Origin: Chiridota heheva
Lineage: Eukaryota; Echinodermata; Holothuroidea; Apodida; Chiridotidae
Assembly (NCBI GenBank): GCA_020152595.1
Contig: JAIGNY010000725.1
Coordinates: forward strand, 803,501-867,500
DNA: 64,000 bases
Direction of reading: 5' to 3'
The notes beneath the pieces were generated by a model. It was not told the DNA's origin. It saw nothing but the letters and a program-made list of their open reading frames with translations, and made no database searches. This document shows positions 24,622 to 34,491 of this stretch, one piece after another (positions within the stretch are counted from its first letter, which is position 1; the number at the start of each line of letters is the position of its first letter). The position numbers and the translations under genes were made by a program.

Positions 24622-24969
24622 TACCGTCCTTCTTTCCGCATACTGACGAATATCTTATGTAAGTGAAATGAAAATTGGCGCGAAATACTGAATTATTATT
24701 TTCGCATACTGACGAATGTCTTTGAAGCTTCGTGAAATAAGATTTTGCTTAAATTATTTTTATTGTAAGTACAATTGTCAAAAGACTAACATTTTCTCTT
24801 TCTAATGATATATGAAACTACACTGCTATACAAGACGTTTATCAACCTTTTTTTCACCAAGCTTTAAAATTTTCCCAACATTCGTTAGTATGCGGAATTA
24901 ATAATTTCAATTTTGACATTCGTCACTACACAAATGACATTCGTTAGTACGCGAAAATAGGGACGATAT
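24622..24969. mobile_element. MITE-like inverted-repeat element, related to the one at 13.0 kb
   Basis: The left end TACCGTCCTTCTTTCCGCAT and right end (reverse complement TATCGTCCCTATTTTCGCGT) form terminal inverted repeats. Inner blocks GCATACTGACGAATNTC also recur inverted. The flanking TA/ATA is compatible with a TA target duplication of Tc1/mariner type (inference). No transposase ORF. Confidence 0.75.
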
Positions 24970-25329
24970 AAAGGTGCGTGGTAAAGGTTGCAAGGAATTA
25001 TTGATTTTTTGAACTTCACAACATAATTTTTTTTTTGCTTTTCATAATTGCTCATGTAGGTTGGTGAACTATTCTTGTCTGACAAAAGTTGTCGAAATCC
25101 TAGCTGTACAACTGGGAAAAGTTTCCCCCATTGAATAACTGCTGTTTAGTGGACATTTCCACGTTTACACGAACAATACAAATGGAGTGTAACGAAAAGA
25201 ATGGTGTATAACCACATATACTCATGTCACATTTCAAAGCAGATAGTTGATCGTTTCACTAACTTGATTTTTCAATGTTTGGGAGGGCAGGGGAGAAGTT
25301 TATAAATGAAATCGATCCACAGAGTACTT

Positions 25330-25600
25330 TACGTTAAGTAATTTAGTTTGAAAATGGCGGTCTCAGAGAAAAAGCGAAATCCATCCGTCAGAATAAAAAA
25401 AAAACAAAACACAAGATACCAAGAATTTGAAAATGTTTTAAAATTACCCAGTGTTAAGAATACTAAATATGGTCACACTTCCATCCGCACCCTTAATGTT
25501 TGGACATGTTTATCTACTTTGGGATGTATCTTTTATTGAAGTAGAAGTACTTTATAAACTCCGTAATACTATTTTAAGTCCCTTTTTAGTTCCGATGAGA
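25330..25600 (+). repeat. Dispersed repeat R1, copy 5
   Basis: Contains AAAAAGCGAAATCCATC, TACTAAATATGGTCACACT, AATGTTTGGACATGTTTATC, TCTTTTATTGAAG and CTCCGTAATACTATTTTAAG in the same order as the other copies. Confidence 0.65.
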
Positions 25601-25770
25601 TAGCATCAGGAACTTATGCGGTCATGTAAAGGTGTATGATTGGGTGGGTATGTTTGTGGATGTATGTATGTTTGTGACACCCAGATCGTAAACGCGATAT
25701 CTCAAGATCAGAACGCACTGGATTCATGTCATTATGTGGTACACAGATAGCCCATGTTCTGTAGAATTAA
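25590..25770 (+). repeat. Dispersed repeat R2, copy 1
   Basis: GATAGCATCAGGAACTTATG, GTCATGTAAAGGTGTATG and GATATCTCAAGATCAGAACG resemble segments at 55,330-55,550. Non-coding. Confidence 0.45.
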
Positions 25771-27460
25771 AAATGGCTGCCTAAATACACCTATTATGTA
25801 AAATATCCCGGTTTGTGTTAGATGCATGACTATTGTGGGTGGCTAAGCTTTTCTTTTCTATGCCAGATAACTTCACAAAAGCAATTCTAGTTCTTCATCA
25901 TTAATTTAAAAATGGCTGCCATTATGAACTTCAAAATGGCCATCAAAATGTTTAAATGACTGCGACATAAAGCTTTTAAAAGTGGGGTAGATACAAAACA
26001 CTTTGACACATGCCCATTTGTGACTGCAGTATAGGTTTTCTATGCGCAATTTGCTTGATTCATTTCACCCTCACTTGCTCATCATCATAGATTTGTAAAA
26101 TGATTGCCATCCATAATTCGAATGGCTGACATTTAAGCACTTCAGCAGCACTGTGGCTCCATGATACATATACTTTCAAGGACATTGTAAAATAGAGGTA
26201 AATAGGCCTAACCTTATTTTAATTTGTATAAGCTACATATATATTGCTGATGTTAATAATGAATAAAGAGAATATGCTTTATGTATGTCCAGGTCATAAT
26301 AAATTTAATAACATGGTAAACTATTATATTCACGTAGCTCTTATACCTCATGTATACTAGTTCCACGAGAAATGTCAAATATTGAATAATAATAATGTTA
26401 ATATAGAAAGAGTTGCAGATCATCATTATTTATCAGTGCATATTTAAGAATGAATGTGTTTATGGTTATACTTGAGACAAATTGTTTCATTTTAATCCAG
26501 AGATATATAACTGCAAGCAAATCAAACATGTGTTTATTGTCGTATTGCGGTTCTCCAGGCATCAAAGAAAACACGAAAATACTCAACCGAGCAGTAATTT
26601 TTGTCCTTTTGAGAAATTATAAAAACTCTATAGTTCGCGCAAACGGTATGTTAAAAATCAACATTGACGGTCGATACAAAACAAAACTCTAAAACGTTTG
26701 AAAAAGCAGTTCTCTCGTATATTCTCGCAACTTCCAATTTCTTCTAATTATTTATACAGCAATAAACAGATAATTTGAAAAGTATTAGGACAAACAATCC
26801 GGTATGTTGATGAAAAATCGACTAAGTTGGAAAAAACGTTCAGTTTTCTAGGTCACCATTTCCAGGACCTAGTTTTCTAACCTCCTTGAGCAAAGTGATC
26901 ATGTGCGCGGGATACACTTTGCAAGTCTCATCTGCAGACCAATGGTGGGGTATGGAACGCCGGGACCCAGCCAATTAGAATTTGACACACCCACTAATGA
27001 ACATAAAAGTACTCTACGGAATATGCGCAAATAAATCTTCAGGGTCAATAAGAGAAAACCTTAGACCAATAAGAGATCTAGTTAGAATAAGATCAAACAG
27101 GTGGGATGTTTTTTTTCTTCTTCTTCTGAGAACGATTCCAAAAATAAACTCCTTTTGCTCAATAACCCAGTTCGGCTTGAGTCTTAAACAAGACTTTAGT
27201 TAACATTTACCGTGAGAATTCAATCTCTTCGTGACTCTCGGCTAGACTTATGGCGCTCGATAGCGGACAGTCTTACATACCGCATTAAAGGGATAGACTA
27301 TGAAACAATGAAATTTTGATGTTTAAAGGCGAATATGCTTTGTTTTATACGACACAATCAAATTGAATTATTTGGAGGGGATCCAGGCAAAGGAGTAAAA
27401 TGAAATCTATATATATAAACCAGAACGAAAAAATGTGTTAAGGTTTCTTTGCTCAAAAAT
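25771..27460. other. Intergenic sequence, nothing recognised
   Basis: Scattered ATGGCTGCCAT motifs (25.77-26.13 kb); no supported gene. Short ORFs at 26.4-27.2 kb have no recognisable features. Confidence 0.5.
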
Positions 27461-27469
27461 ACATTATTG

Positions 27470-27665
27470 AAGTAGGAAATGGGAGTGGTAAAACTAAGAA
27501 TCCTAGGGAGAGCGTGTGTGTATTGGGGGTTAATGGTAAGGCATGAGGGCAGGTGAGGGATGGGGTTGTGTGAATAAGGCATGAGGAGGCGTGGTGGGGT
27601 AAGGGAGGTTTGTTAAGGCATGAGGGGTGGCGGAAGGGTTTATATGAAGGTGGGTGGAGTTGAAT
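27470..27665. repeat. G-rich degenerate tandem repeat
   Basis: AAGGCATGAGG recurs at roughly 40 bp intervals (about 27,537, 27,576 and 27,616) in strongly strand-asymmetric G-rich sequence. Minus-strand Pro/His-rich ORFs here are by-products. Confidence 0.55.
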
Positions 27666-28540
27666 CAAGTAAGAGCCCCTCCCACATGCGGGTCTTTTTC
27701 CATTTCATGTTCTTAAAATAATGCAGTTATTTCTTTTTCTTCAGGTCAAATTAATGTAATTCTACGCATCTCGTTAACAATTATACAAATTGGTATTTTC
27801 TTAAATATAACTTTCCCCACACCCAAATGTTTAAAATCACAAATCAAACAGTTCATTCTAGCAAATAGGAACACAACACATATTTTCTATCTACAGCACC
27901 AACAAACATGGTTGAAAGGAGATAACAATTGTTTCTTAATTACAAAGTCTTTCAGGCGTGAAATTCATTATCCAGTTTACCCGTAATGGCTAAAAGGGAA
28001 AGAACAATTGGACCTTAATCACAAATTCTTTTCAGGTGTGAAACCCATTGTCCAGCTCATATACTTGATATTCCAGCTGACGAAAAATTTAAACATAAGC
28101 TTTTCTTTGCCCAAAAATTCAACATTTAGCCCTGCCAATTCATTATTATTCACGATAGCACCACCGAAAACAAGAGGGGGAATTTACAGATCATAAAGCA
28201 TCCACCTCCGAAAACTGACTCAATTTTACTGAAGGGCTCTTGAAATATTGTGTTAACATTCTTCCGTCACACAAATATACGTGACCCCCCCCCCTCCTTT
28301 CTCCCCACCCTCCACACACACAGTCGGGTGACTTATAGGTGTCATTTCTCTTTCGGCAATGACACTAAAAAAATCACAGATGCTCGTTGACTTAAAGAGC
28401 TCTTAAAGTCGTGAAGTGACTTTAACCCATGCTTATTGCTAAATCTTACAATTGCACAGCCCCTATTGAACGTGGTATATAAGCACGATTTCTTATAGGG
28501 AGTATGATATATTATATCTTTTATCCAGAATTATATCAAG

Positions 28541-29270
28541 ATGGAGTCTGTAACTGTACATGACTTGTCCTTCTCCTTAGCTAGTTTGATACTCAACACC
28601 AACCCAGGACCAACAGGAGAAGAAGTACAATGGAGCCATCGATAAGGGACATTTGATCCTAATTGCTTGTGTTTTTCAAAATAAAGAGGAAAAGTCTGAC
28701 CCGATCTGCTTATATATCAGGTCGGGACTGACTTCAAAATTTTAAGGAGAATAACAACTAATGAATCAGAAGAAGAGTAACAGAGTCTAAAGTTGAGTGG
28801 GAAAATTGTATCTTGTGTCAAGAGATTAAGCTCCCCAAGAAAGATCATCCCATGTCAATGGCTACCTCAGAAGGTATTGATTGTGTGATTAAAAGTGCCC
28901 TTAAAATAAAGAAATATAATGACACTAAGTTCATACACATACTAGATCGTTTGAAAATAGTCAGCCTCAAAGAAACTGACAAAAATGTACTTTGACATAG
29001 ATTTTGTTACAGCTTATTTACAAACCAAACTTACAGAAATCGTCTCAAGAACAGATGTCGACAAAATATTCAGTATATATTTAAAAAGTCAAGTACTTTG
29101 GAACATGAAACAACAAAACTGGGAGATTAAAAAAGATCAAGAAGATCTTCATTGCAGTCTATCGACTGGAGCAAGTGTATGTACTCTCAGGGATAAATTA
29201 ATTAAAAAAATTAAAAAAATACAATTAATCATAATAAATTTAAAAATAAATTTTTTTTTTTTTTTAAAGT
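28541..29270 (+). pseudogene. N-terminal relic of the multicopy family seen at 51.7-54.9 kb
   Basis: Plus-strand frames contain CQEIKLPKKDHPMSMATSEG and KFIHILDRLKIV (28,813-28,995), followed in another frame by YFDIDFVTAYLQTKLTEIV (28,985-29,272). The pattern of a Cys pair, a short 'A.SEGID.VIK.A' block and '..FI..RL' is what I associate with the N-terminus of this family. A TATAAGCACG-like box lies near 28,480. It abuts the left end of the Polinton, and the central part of a related gene abuts the right end, so the element may have inserted into one copy. Family assignment is by memory and moderate. Confidence 0.4.
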
Positions 29271-29322
29271 AATTAAATAAAAATAATAATATTAAAAATA
29301 AATAAATTAAACAAAATCAATT

Positions 29323-29400
29323 GATAAAACATGGACGTTACAAACGATAAATATTACAAACGATAAAACATGGACGTTACAAACGATAAATATTACAAAC
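29323..29400. repeat. 39 bp perfect tandem duplication
   Basis: The unit beginning GATAAAACATGGACGTTACA occurs twice in a row at the outer edge of the left arm. The right arm has only one related unit. Confidence 0.9.
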
Positions 29401-29435
29401 ATTTGTAAACGTTACAAAGAATGTATGGAATCATT

Positions 29436-29474
29436 TTTTCTCTTTCTTATATCGTGGTGGCTCTCAAAAGAGCC
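29436..29474 (-). terminator. Histone-type 3' stem-loop and purine-rich element, left arm
   Basis: On the minus strand: CCCAAA, then GGCTCTTTTGAGAGCC (29,474-29,459; 6 bp stem, 4 nt loop), then ACCAC, then ATAAGAAAGAGA (29,450-29,439). This matches the layout of metazoan replication-dependent histone mRNA 3' ends: stem-loop with ACCA cleavage region, then a U7-binding element (sea urchin CAAGAAAGA). It starts ~30 nt after the stop codon of the intact acidic ORF, a histone-like 3' UTR length. No poly(A) signal is evident between the stop and the stem-loop. Function is inferred from sequence only. Confidence 0.8.
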
Positions 29475-29504
29475 TTTGGGTTTTGTTTCTTGTGTCTCAC
29501 ATCA

Positions 29505-29888
29505 TCACGGGGCAGATCTGTTCGTCTCCTCAACCTCTTCCGTTTCCTCTTCCGTTGTTTCTTGTTCTTTGCTCTTTTCTTCCTCCATTTCTATTTCTGC
29601 CGGCGGCCACTCGTCGGCCATGAGGAAGTCCTCGTTGGCAGCAGCAATGACTCGAGCCCACTCTCCGTAGGTGAGAACCAGTTCCTCGTCCTCGTGTTCT
29701 CGTTTGACCGTGACGACGCTGAACGGTGGCTTGTCGTCCTCGTCCCAGTCGCGTGTTGCTGAGCTCGGCGAGCTAGGTGTGTAACCTGCCATCGCCGCGT
29801 CAAAATCCCACTCTTTCTCGTAGGGTAGGCACATCTCTTTGTCCTCCATAAACACTTGGACGGGAAAATACTCGTATAAGGTAGCCAT
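29505..29888 (-). CDS. Acidic Polinton arm protein, left copy (intact)
   Basis: An intact 127-codon ORF starting MATLYEYFPVQVF. The N-terminal half contains SATRDWDEDDKPPFSVVTVK and a conserved segment LVLTYGEWARVI...NEDFLMA; the last ~35 residues are very rich in Glu and Thr. A homologue lies in the right arm at 49,612, inverted. No known domain. Its promoter has a CCAAT box (reverse of ATTGG at about 29,985) and a TATA-like CAGAATAAAA. Transcription ends at a histone-type stem-loop. It could be an early regulatory or DNA-mimic protein, but that is speculation. Its intactness, amid broken neighbours, is notable. Confidence 0.7.
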   Translation of the reverse strand: MATLYEYFPVQVFMEDKEMCLPYEKEWDFDAAMAGYTPSSPSSATRDWDEDDKPPFSVVTVKREHEDEELVLTYGEWARVIAAANEDFLMADEWPPAEIEMEEEKSKEQETTEEETEEVEETNRSAP

Positions 29889-30085
29889 GGTGTTGATAAT
29901 TGTAAATCTAACAGATCGAATGATTAAAAATTATCAAAGTCGGTTCTTTTATTCTGTCTGTAAGTAATACTCACCATGCCATGATTGGTTAGACAGGCAC
30001 GTGGGTGTATACTTACCTCCGTTTGGTTCGTATCACGCCTGCCTGTTGACACTTGTCTGGCTCGCGCCCAAGTTATCACGCCTGG
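29889..30085 (-). promoter_or_regulatory. Promoter region of the left arm gene
   Basis: Conserved with the right arm: CAGGCAGGCGTGATACGAACC, CCACGTGCCTGTCTAACCAAT-type block (E-box CACGTG plus CCAAT), and CAGAATAAAA about 60 nt before the ATG, all read on the minus strand. Conservation between arms supports a functional promoter or replication-end function. Confidence 0.6.
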
Positions 30086-30408
30086 TGATTTTTTTTTCTT
30101 CAAACTTTATTTTCTCTCGATGCCAGAAAATAAGACGCAGCTTATATGGCATAATGATAACAATAACAAACATGTTCATGCAGAGGGCTCTTCTTCTTCT
30201 TCTTTGGGTTTCTCGATGATGATGGGTGGTATGTCCAGTTTTCAATTTACTTTGCGTCTTTTTGACAAGGTGGGAGGTGGCGACGACGACGGTAAACGGG
30301 GTCTTTTTTTTGCTTTTGAATGTTCTGTTTCCATCTGTTCGCACAATTCGTCCATGTTGCTGGGATTTTTCTCCATGATGGGTACTTTGACCAGTGCTTT
30401 CAAATGTT
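30086..30408. other. Inter-ORF stretch of the Polinton
   Basis: Minus-strand frames are basic (RRRRR, KKK) and probably represent the decayed tail of the adjacent PC4-like gene. No frame can be assigned with confidence. Confidence 0.3.
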
Positions 30409-30711
30409 TTATTGCAAATAGCCCTTTTTACTCGCTAGTTTACGCCATTGGTCCAGGTTGAGAGAAATCCCTTTTTCTTTGGGTATTTCGGTCCATTGAC
30501 GGGTGGTGTGTCTGTTCAGGTCGCTGATGGTTTGCATTGCGTAGTCGTAATGGCGTATGTCCACGAGAATGCTTACACCTTCTGCGGTCAGACCGATGTA
30601 AATCTGTTTTCCTAGAAGCAAACGTAACTTTTCGGGGTGTGACGGACCGCTCATGTGACAAGCTCCGTTGACGTCAGACGTATGGTAATGCAAGGCCATT
30701 TCGGATACCAT
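30409..30711 (-). CDS. PC4-like ssDNA-binding protein, copy a
   Basis: A 100-residue frame. The region VSILVDIRHYDYAM...KEKGISLNLDQWRKL corresponds to the PC4/SUB1 C-terminal domain pattern 'V.IR.Y......P..KGISL...QW..L' (residues ~45-95). PC4 domains bind melted or single-stranded DNA and act in transcription and replication. The domain is at the C-terminus, as usual. It is the last of four adjacent minus-strand ORFs sharing the pattern. A start further upstream is possible, and the end is probably truncated. Confidence 0.55.
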   Translation of the reverse strand: MVSEMALHYHTSDVNGACHMSGPSHPEKLRLLLGKQIYIGLTAEGVSILVDIRHYDYAMQTISDLNRHTTRQWTEIPKEKGISLNLDQWRKLASKKGYLQ

Positions 30712-30729
30712 GTTTTTGTTCTTGCAGAG

Positions 30730-31020
30730 TTAATCCCAAACGCCTTCTTCCATGGCGATACCTTGAGCTGTGACTCTTGGTATTGTACAGGGGTTGATTT
30801 TGGCATACTTGCCAAGATGTACATATTTGATGCTTTCAAACTGCGATGTAGACACGTGCACGTTATCTCCTACGGGATAAGCTCGGGTCATCAATCCGCG
30901 ACTGTCTCTTACTTTGTCGAAACTCTGCATTTTTAAAGCTCTCTTCAACGGTATGTTGTCGGAATCCGAAGGCGGTGGTGAGAGTCGCACATCTCTCGTG
31001 TGCTTGTTATGGTAGTACAC
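30730..31020 (-). CDS. PC4-like ssDNA-binding protein, copy b
   Basis: 96 residues. The C-terminal part has YPVGDNVHVSTSQFESIKYV, then HLGKYAKINP and AQGIAMEEGVWD, a diverged PC4 pattern in which the usual KKGI is AQGI and QW is GVW. The N-terminal part is Ser/Pro-rich with a basic patch. Truncated right after the motif compared with copies a and c. Possibly a frameshifted remnant. Confidence 0.5.
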   Translation of the reverse strand: MYYHNKHTRDVRLSPPPSDSDNIPLKRALKMQSFDKVRDSRGLMTRAYPVGDNVHVSTSQFESIKYVHLGKYAKINPCTIPRVTAQGIAMEEGVWD

Positions 31021-31169
31021 GTTACTGTTCCTCTCGCTTACTTTATTTCAAGCGATTTGAGCCATGATGATAATGATGGTGTGTCTTTCTCGAAGAGTTG
31101 TGAAGGAATGGTGGGTGTTTTTTAATTCGGGCACTTTTATAACGTTTTTCAGTAGAAGGCGCTAGTCAA

Positions 31170-31475
31170 TTATCGTCGGATGACATCCTGCTTCTTCCAA
31201 GATTTGTTTTTTGAGGTGTTACACATATCCTCGAAGGACACGTGTTTCGTCGTTTTTCTGGTCTTTGCGTCTTCTTCTTCTTCGTCTTTCAAAATACATA
31301 CTTGACGAAAGCTCTCGGGACGTGCCAAAATCATCCATTGTTCGGGTTTGAGAGCGATACCTTTCGTGGTAGGTACTTCATCGATAGAAGGAACGTTGCT
31401 ATACTTTCTGATATGCACGTAGAGATTGTCTTTGAACGAAGAGATCGTGACATAGGTATGCTGTCCGAGCACCAT
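31170..31475 (-). CDS. PC4-like ssDNA-binding protein, copy c
   Basis: 101 residues starting MVLGQHTYVTISSFKDN. The PC4 core is clear: LYVHIRKYSNV...PTTKGIALKPEQWMIL at residues ~17-50, followed by a Glu/Lys tail. It is the best-conserved of the four. The start is just upstream of the YVTISSF strand, and the stop codon of copy d lies only ~15 nt upstream of this ATG, arguing for a tandem array from duplication. Confidence 0.65.
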   Translation of the reverse strand: MVLGQHTYVTISSFKDNLYVHIRKYSNVPSIDEVPTTKGIALKPEQWMILARPESFRQVCILKDEEEEDAKTRKTTKHVSFEDMCNTSKNKSWKKQDVIRR

Positions 31476-31489
31476 TTTGAGCTTTTCTT

Positions 31490-31779
31490 TAAAATGGATG
31501 CGATGGGTACTGTCCTTTAATTTCTTGAAATGTGTCCGTTACCAGACGAGCTCGACGAGTTATCACGGCCCATTGCTCGAGTGTGATGGCGATACCTTTC
31601 TTGGTCGCCACGGGTGTCGTTCCGACATAAGGGTGTATAAGATACTGCCGTACGTGAACGTCAAACTTTCCGATGAAGCCAGAGACGGTGAAGTAGCGTT
31701 CGCCTCCTAAAGCAACATATTTCTTGTCTTGTGTGCCGGCACGGACATCGGTTAATCATCGGGCAGTGATTGCTTCCAT
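31490..31779 (-). pseudogene. PC4-like ssDNA-binding protein, copy d (in-frame stop)
   Basis: The minus frame from ATG at 31,779 meets a TGA after six codons, then continues open through GGERYFTVSGFIGKFDVHVR and ATKKGIAITLEQWAVI to TAA at 31,490. The PC4 core is well preserved. A CCAAT box (31,791-31,801, reverse) lies just upstream. Either the start is downstream of the stop or the gene is inactivated. Confidence 0.55.
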
Positions 31780-32027
31780 GTCTGAGTTTTGATTGGATGT
31801 TACACACCGTCGTCGTCGCCTTTTCATAACTTTTTAAAACAATATATGTAAAACAAGCGCCCTCTAGTTAAAAAAAAAACCCGATTTACTATTTTGGTCA
31901 AAGTCTGTCGTTTCGACGAGGAGACAGTGTTCCGTTCCGGTTTTTGTAAATTTGGATGACTTATCGATGTTGTTTGTATAGAGGGCGTTAATAAAAGAAC
32001 ATCTTCTGAATTAATTAAGCGAACGTC
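31780..32027. other. Inter-gene region of the Polinton
   Basis: No ORF. Includes the CCAAT box of PC4 copy d and an AATAAA on the plus strand near 31,991 with no matching gene. Confidence 0.4.
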
Positions 32028-32484
32028 TTAACCATAATGTTGTAGTACAAACGTAAACACATCCTCATCGTTGCGTTCCTTGTCTTTCCAAAAACGAGCC
32101 GTGATGCCGTTCATGTCCGAGCCTCGTGCCCTATGAACCAGATAATAAATACAATAATGACCGCATACGCTAGAAGAAGGACTCTGAAGCGGATTGTGAT
32201 TGTAAACAAGCGGTTTATTTTTCAAGAAACGTCGAATGAAAGAAACGTCGGGGGGTTCGCCGTAGGAGTCAAAATATCAACAAGGACCGAAATCGGGCAC
32301 GTAAATAGCGACCCATATGCCGGCCCGGTTTCCAAATTGGATCCGTGTTGACCACTATGACACTCGGACGTTCCAAAGGTGAATGTAACTGATATGCGGC
32401 ATGAACGCCGTCGAACACGTCGCACACTAGCCATCGCGTGTAAGCGTCTTTGCTGAACACTCGTACAATATCGGACGTCTCCAT
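32028..32484 (-). pseudogene. Adenain-like cysteine protease (frameshifted)
   Basis: From ATG at 32,484 the first frame gives METSDIVRVFSKDAYTR and, later, VVNTDPIWKPGRHMGRY, whose His in the GRHM/W context fits the catalytic histidine of Ulp1/adenain-family proteases. After a break near 32,230-32,270 another frame carries SSSVCGHYCIYYL (catalytic Cys in VCGHYC) to a stop at 32,028. Known role of the family: maturation of capsid proteins. About 150 codons in total, slightly short. The upstream frame runs continuously from the capsid ORF end, so the capsid stop may be lost. Confidence 0.75.
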
Positions 32485-32489
32485 GATTT

Positions 32490-33790
32490 CAATCGGTAAA
32501 GTCGTAGATGATGTTGCGGTTTTATCTATTTCGATGATGTTGTCAAATTCGGCGTAGATGAGAAGGTTGGTGGTGGATTCCAATACCTCTGCAGATTTAA
32601 GATCCACACGAAGATTTCCTCGTTTGTTGACCGTGTAGTATTGTCCGTGGGATCCGTTAAGTGTCAGGTCGAGAGCGAACAGTGTGTAACCGTCCAGAAA
32701 ATCCGTCGGAGTGATGTCTATATCCCATCGCCGTACAATCGACCCGTGGCAGAATACAGTTGAAGGTAAGTGCAGAGAGCTAGATGTGATTCGAAGTTGA
32801 GGGTAAGCGGCGTGGAAGGATACTGTTTCTAAGATAATTCAGTTTGATTTACGAAACGGATTCTTCTTGTAAGAGCCGTTGAAAGAGGCCGTGTCCACCA
32901 GAAAAACCACGATCCTCTTTGGTAACTTGCCCAGAAATACATTGTCCCGTTGAAAATGTTGGGTTCCGGTCGGTATGGTGATATTTTGGATGATGGTACG
33001 TCTGATCTTGTACTTGGCTGGTTCTCTGTTAAGGGTGACGAGGTCGCTGAGCACATGGGTGTCGCTGCACGTCAGTTTACACACGTAGAGAATGGCGTCC
33101 AAAAAATCACGCGAAACTCGGCATCTGCAGTTTTCGACGTCAAACAAAAAGAGTCCTTACTTCAGTGCAGTTTGAGTCGTACTTCCACACCCGGTAGAAG
33201 CACGTTGTTTTGAGCAAATATGTCGGAGTGTAGCGTCCCATCATCTCGAACACTTTGCTGCCTTTTGTTTTAGCAAAACGTGTTTTAAGTCCCCAGTCGG
33301 GGATGTTAGCCTCAGTCAAATCGTTGAAGTCCATATGTGATGCACTGTCTTTGAAGTAGAACTGAGACTGCAGATGTGTTTCTTTGGCTTCTCTGTCGTA
33401 GTTGAGCAAAGTCTCGATCATCGCTCTGTAAGGGTACGTTGGCGTCGAGTCGTTGATGAGTTTGCCGCTGGGGACCACGTCTAGTTGCGAAAACATCGAC
33501 TGCAACATCAGATTGACAGGAGCCACTTTTTCTTCGTCGTCGGCGGCGTCGCAATCGCTTCCGTCTGCTTTGGTGATTTTCACTTTGACGTAAAGTTGGG
33601 TGTTGTGATATCGCGATATTTGCTTCCTGTTCCGGGAATAAGAAATTCGATCGGTCCCTTGAATTTTCTCCTCCAGACGGACGGTATTCGACGTGTTCGC
33701 TGTCTTCGATCATTTTTTGTGTCGGAGGAAGGCTAAACACTCCATTTCTGATTTGGAGCACGGTATGAAGTGATTGTCAACAAGAGCCAT
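32490..33790 (-). pseudogene. Polinton major capsid protein (double jelly-roll), broken
   Basis: From ATG at 33,790 the recognisable pieces occur in order but in changing frames: LQIRNGVFSLPPTQ (about 33,730), EKVAPVNLMLQSMFSQLDV and HLQSQFYFKDSASHMD (33,140-33,583), DNVFLGKLPKRIVVFLVDTASF and YKKNPF (32,839-33,147), and the C-terminal STTNLLIYAEFDNIIEID (about 32,530). These are the characteristic segments of the Polinton/adintovirus major capsid protein. At ~1.3 kb it is clearly shorter than the usual 1.8-2 kb, so internal deletion accompanies at least three frame breaks. Confidence 0.8.
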
Positions 33791-34034
33791 GTTGACGGTG
33801 TGATAACCGAGCTGCTAATGAGGATAGAATCGGACTATTGTTCTTCTTATAAGAGTTCCACGTAGTGTAAACGATTGGATTTCTTTTCAAGGCCGACTTT
33901 CGGGCACGGATACTCGGACTGTATCGAGGTGTGCTTGATCGTGGTCGTGTCGGTGGGTGTTCTCGTGCGTATCGTGTCAATGTTCCAAATACATATCTCC
34001 TTTTTCTGTTCAACGGTTTTTTTGTTGTTGCCAC
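33777..34034 (-). CDS. Small basic ORF upstream of the capsid gene
   Basis: 85 residues, strongly basic (PLNRKRRYVFGTLTRYAR and many Arg/Ser). It overlaps the capsid start in another frame. It may be a genuine core-like DNA-binding protein or a fragment of the neighbouring basic ORF. No family recognised. Confidence 0.3.
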   Translation of the reverse strand: MATTKKPLNRKRRYVFGTLTRYAREHPPTRPRSSTPRYSPSIRARKSALKRNPIVYTTWNSYKKNNSPILSSLAARLSHRQHGSC

Positions 34035-34080
34035 GATTGGCTTTTTGTTTTGCCGGTCCGCGTCCGGTCGCGATCGTTTC

Positions 34081-34491
34081 TTACTGCGGAGAGGCGAAAA
34101 TCCACGAATAATAGGCGAGACTGCGTAATAGGTAAGATTGCGCTTCCCGAAGTATCGAAAGGTCGATGTGGGGATGTGCGGGAGTGTACGCCGAAACAGG
34201 AAAGAATGCGAGTTGTCGACGCACGAGGGAGTTCAGACGCGAATCACTTAACCTAGAAGAATTGCTCCGGCGACTGCTGCTACGGTTACTACTTGTAGAT
34301 GTCGATGGGGTTCTTCTTCTAAACGGTAACTTCAGCCCTTTTCGGCCGCGAGTCGGACAAGATGGTTTCTTCTCCGTATCTTTCGTGGTAATGACGGTTC
34401 GTGTTCGTGCAGTAACGGGTTTATAACCCTTTTCCCACGTCCTCTTGGTCCTCCTCCTCCTCCTATATGTCGGGACAATGCCTTTTGGCAC
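34081..34491 (-). CDS. Arg/Ser-rich basic ORF
   Basis: 136 residues with clusters of Arg and Lys (YRRRRRTKRTWEKGY) and a Ser/Arg stretch in the middle. It starts overlapping the end of the amphipathic-protein ORF (34,463-34,756) in another frame, so it could be a shifted extension of that gene or a separate core-like nucleic-acid-binding protein. No catalytic motif. Confidence 0.35.
   Translation of the reverse strand: MPKGIVPTYRRRRRTKRTWEKGYKPVTARTRTVITTKDTEKKPSCPTRGRKGLKLPFRRRTPSTSTSSNRSSSRRSNSSRLSDSRLNSLVRRQLAFFPVSAYTPAHPHIDLSILREAQSYLLRSLAYYSWIFASPQ

Larger units (their letters stand above)
29290..30085 (-). repeat. Left inverted arm of the Polinton
   Basis: The reverse complement of this stretch aligns with 49,416-50,165: promoter (CCAGGCGTGATA..., CAGGCAGGCGTG.TACGAACCAA, CCACGTG, CAGAATAAAA), acidic-protein gene, histone-type stem-loop and an AT-rich tail with GTCCATGTTTTATC. 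Divergence is substantial, so the arms have not been recently homogenised. Confidence 0.9.

Noticed and set aside
34166-34426. Plus-strand ORFs in the capsid/penton region
   Set aside because: Antisense shadows of minus-strand Polinton genes.
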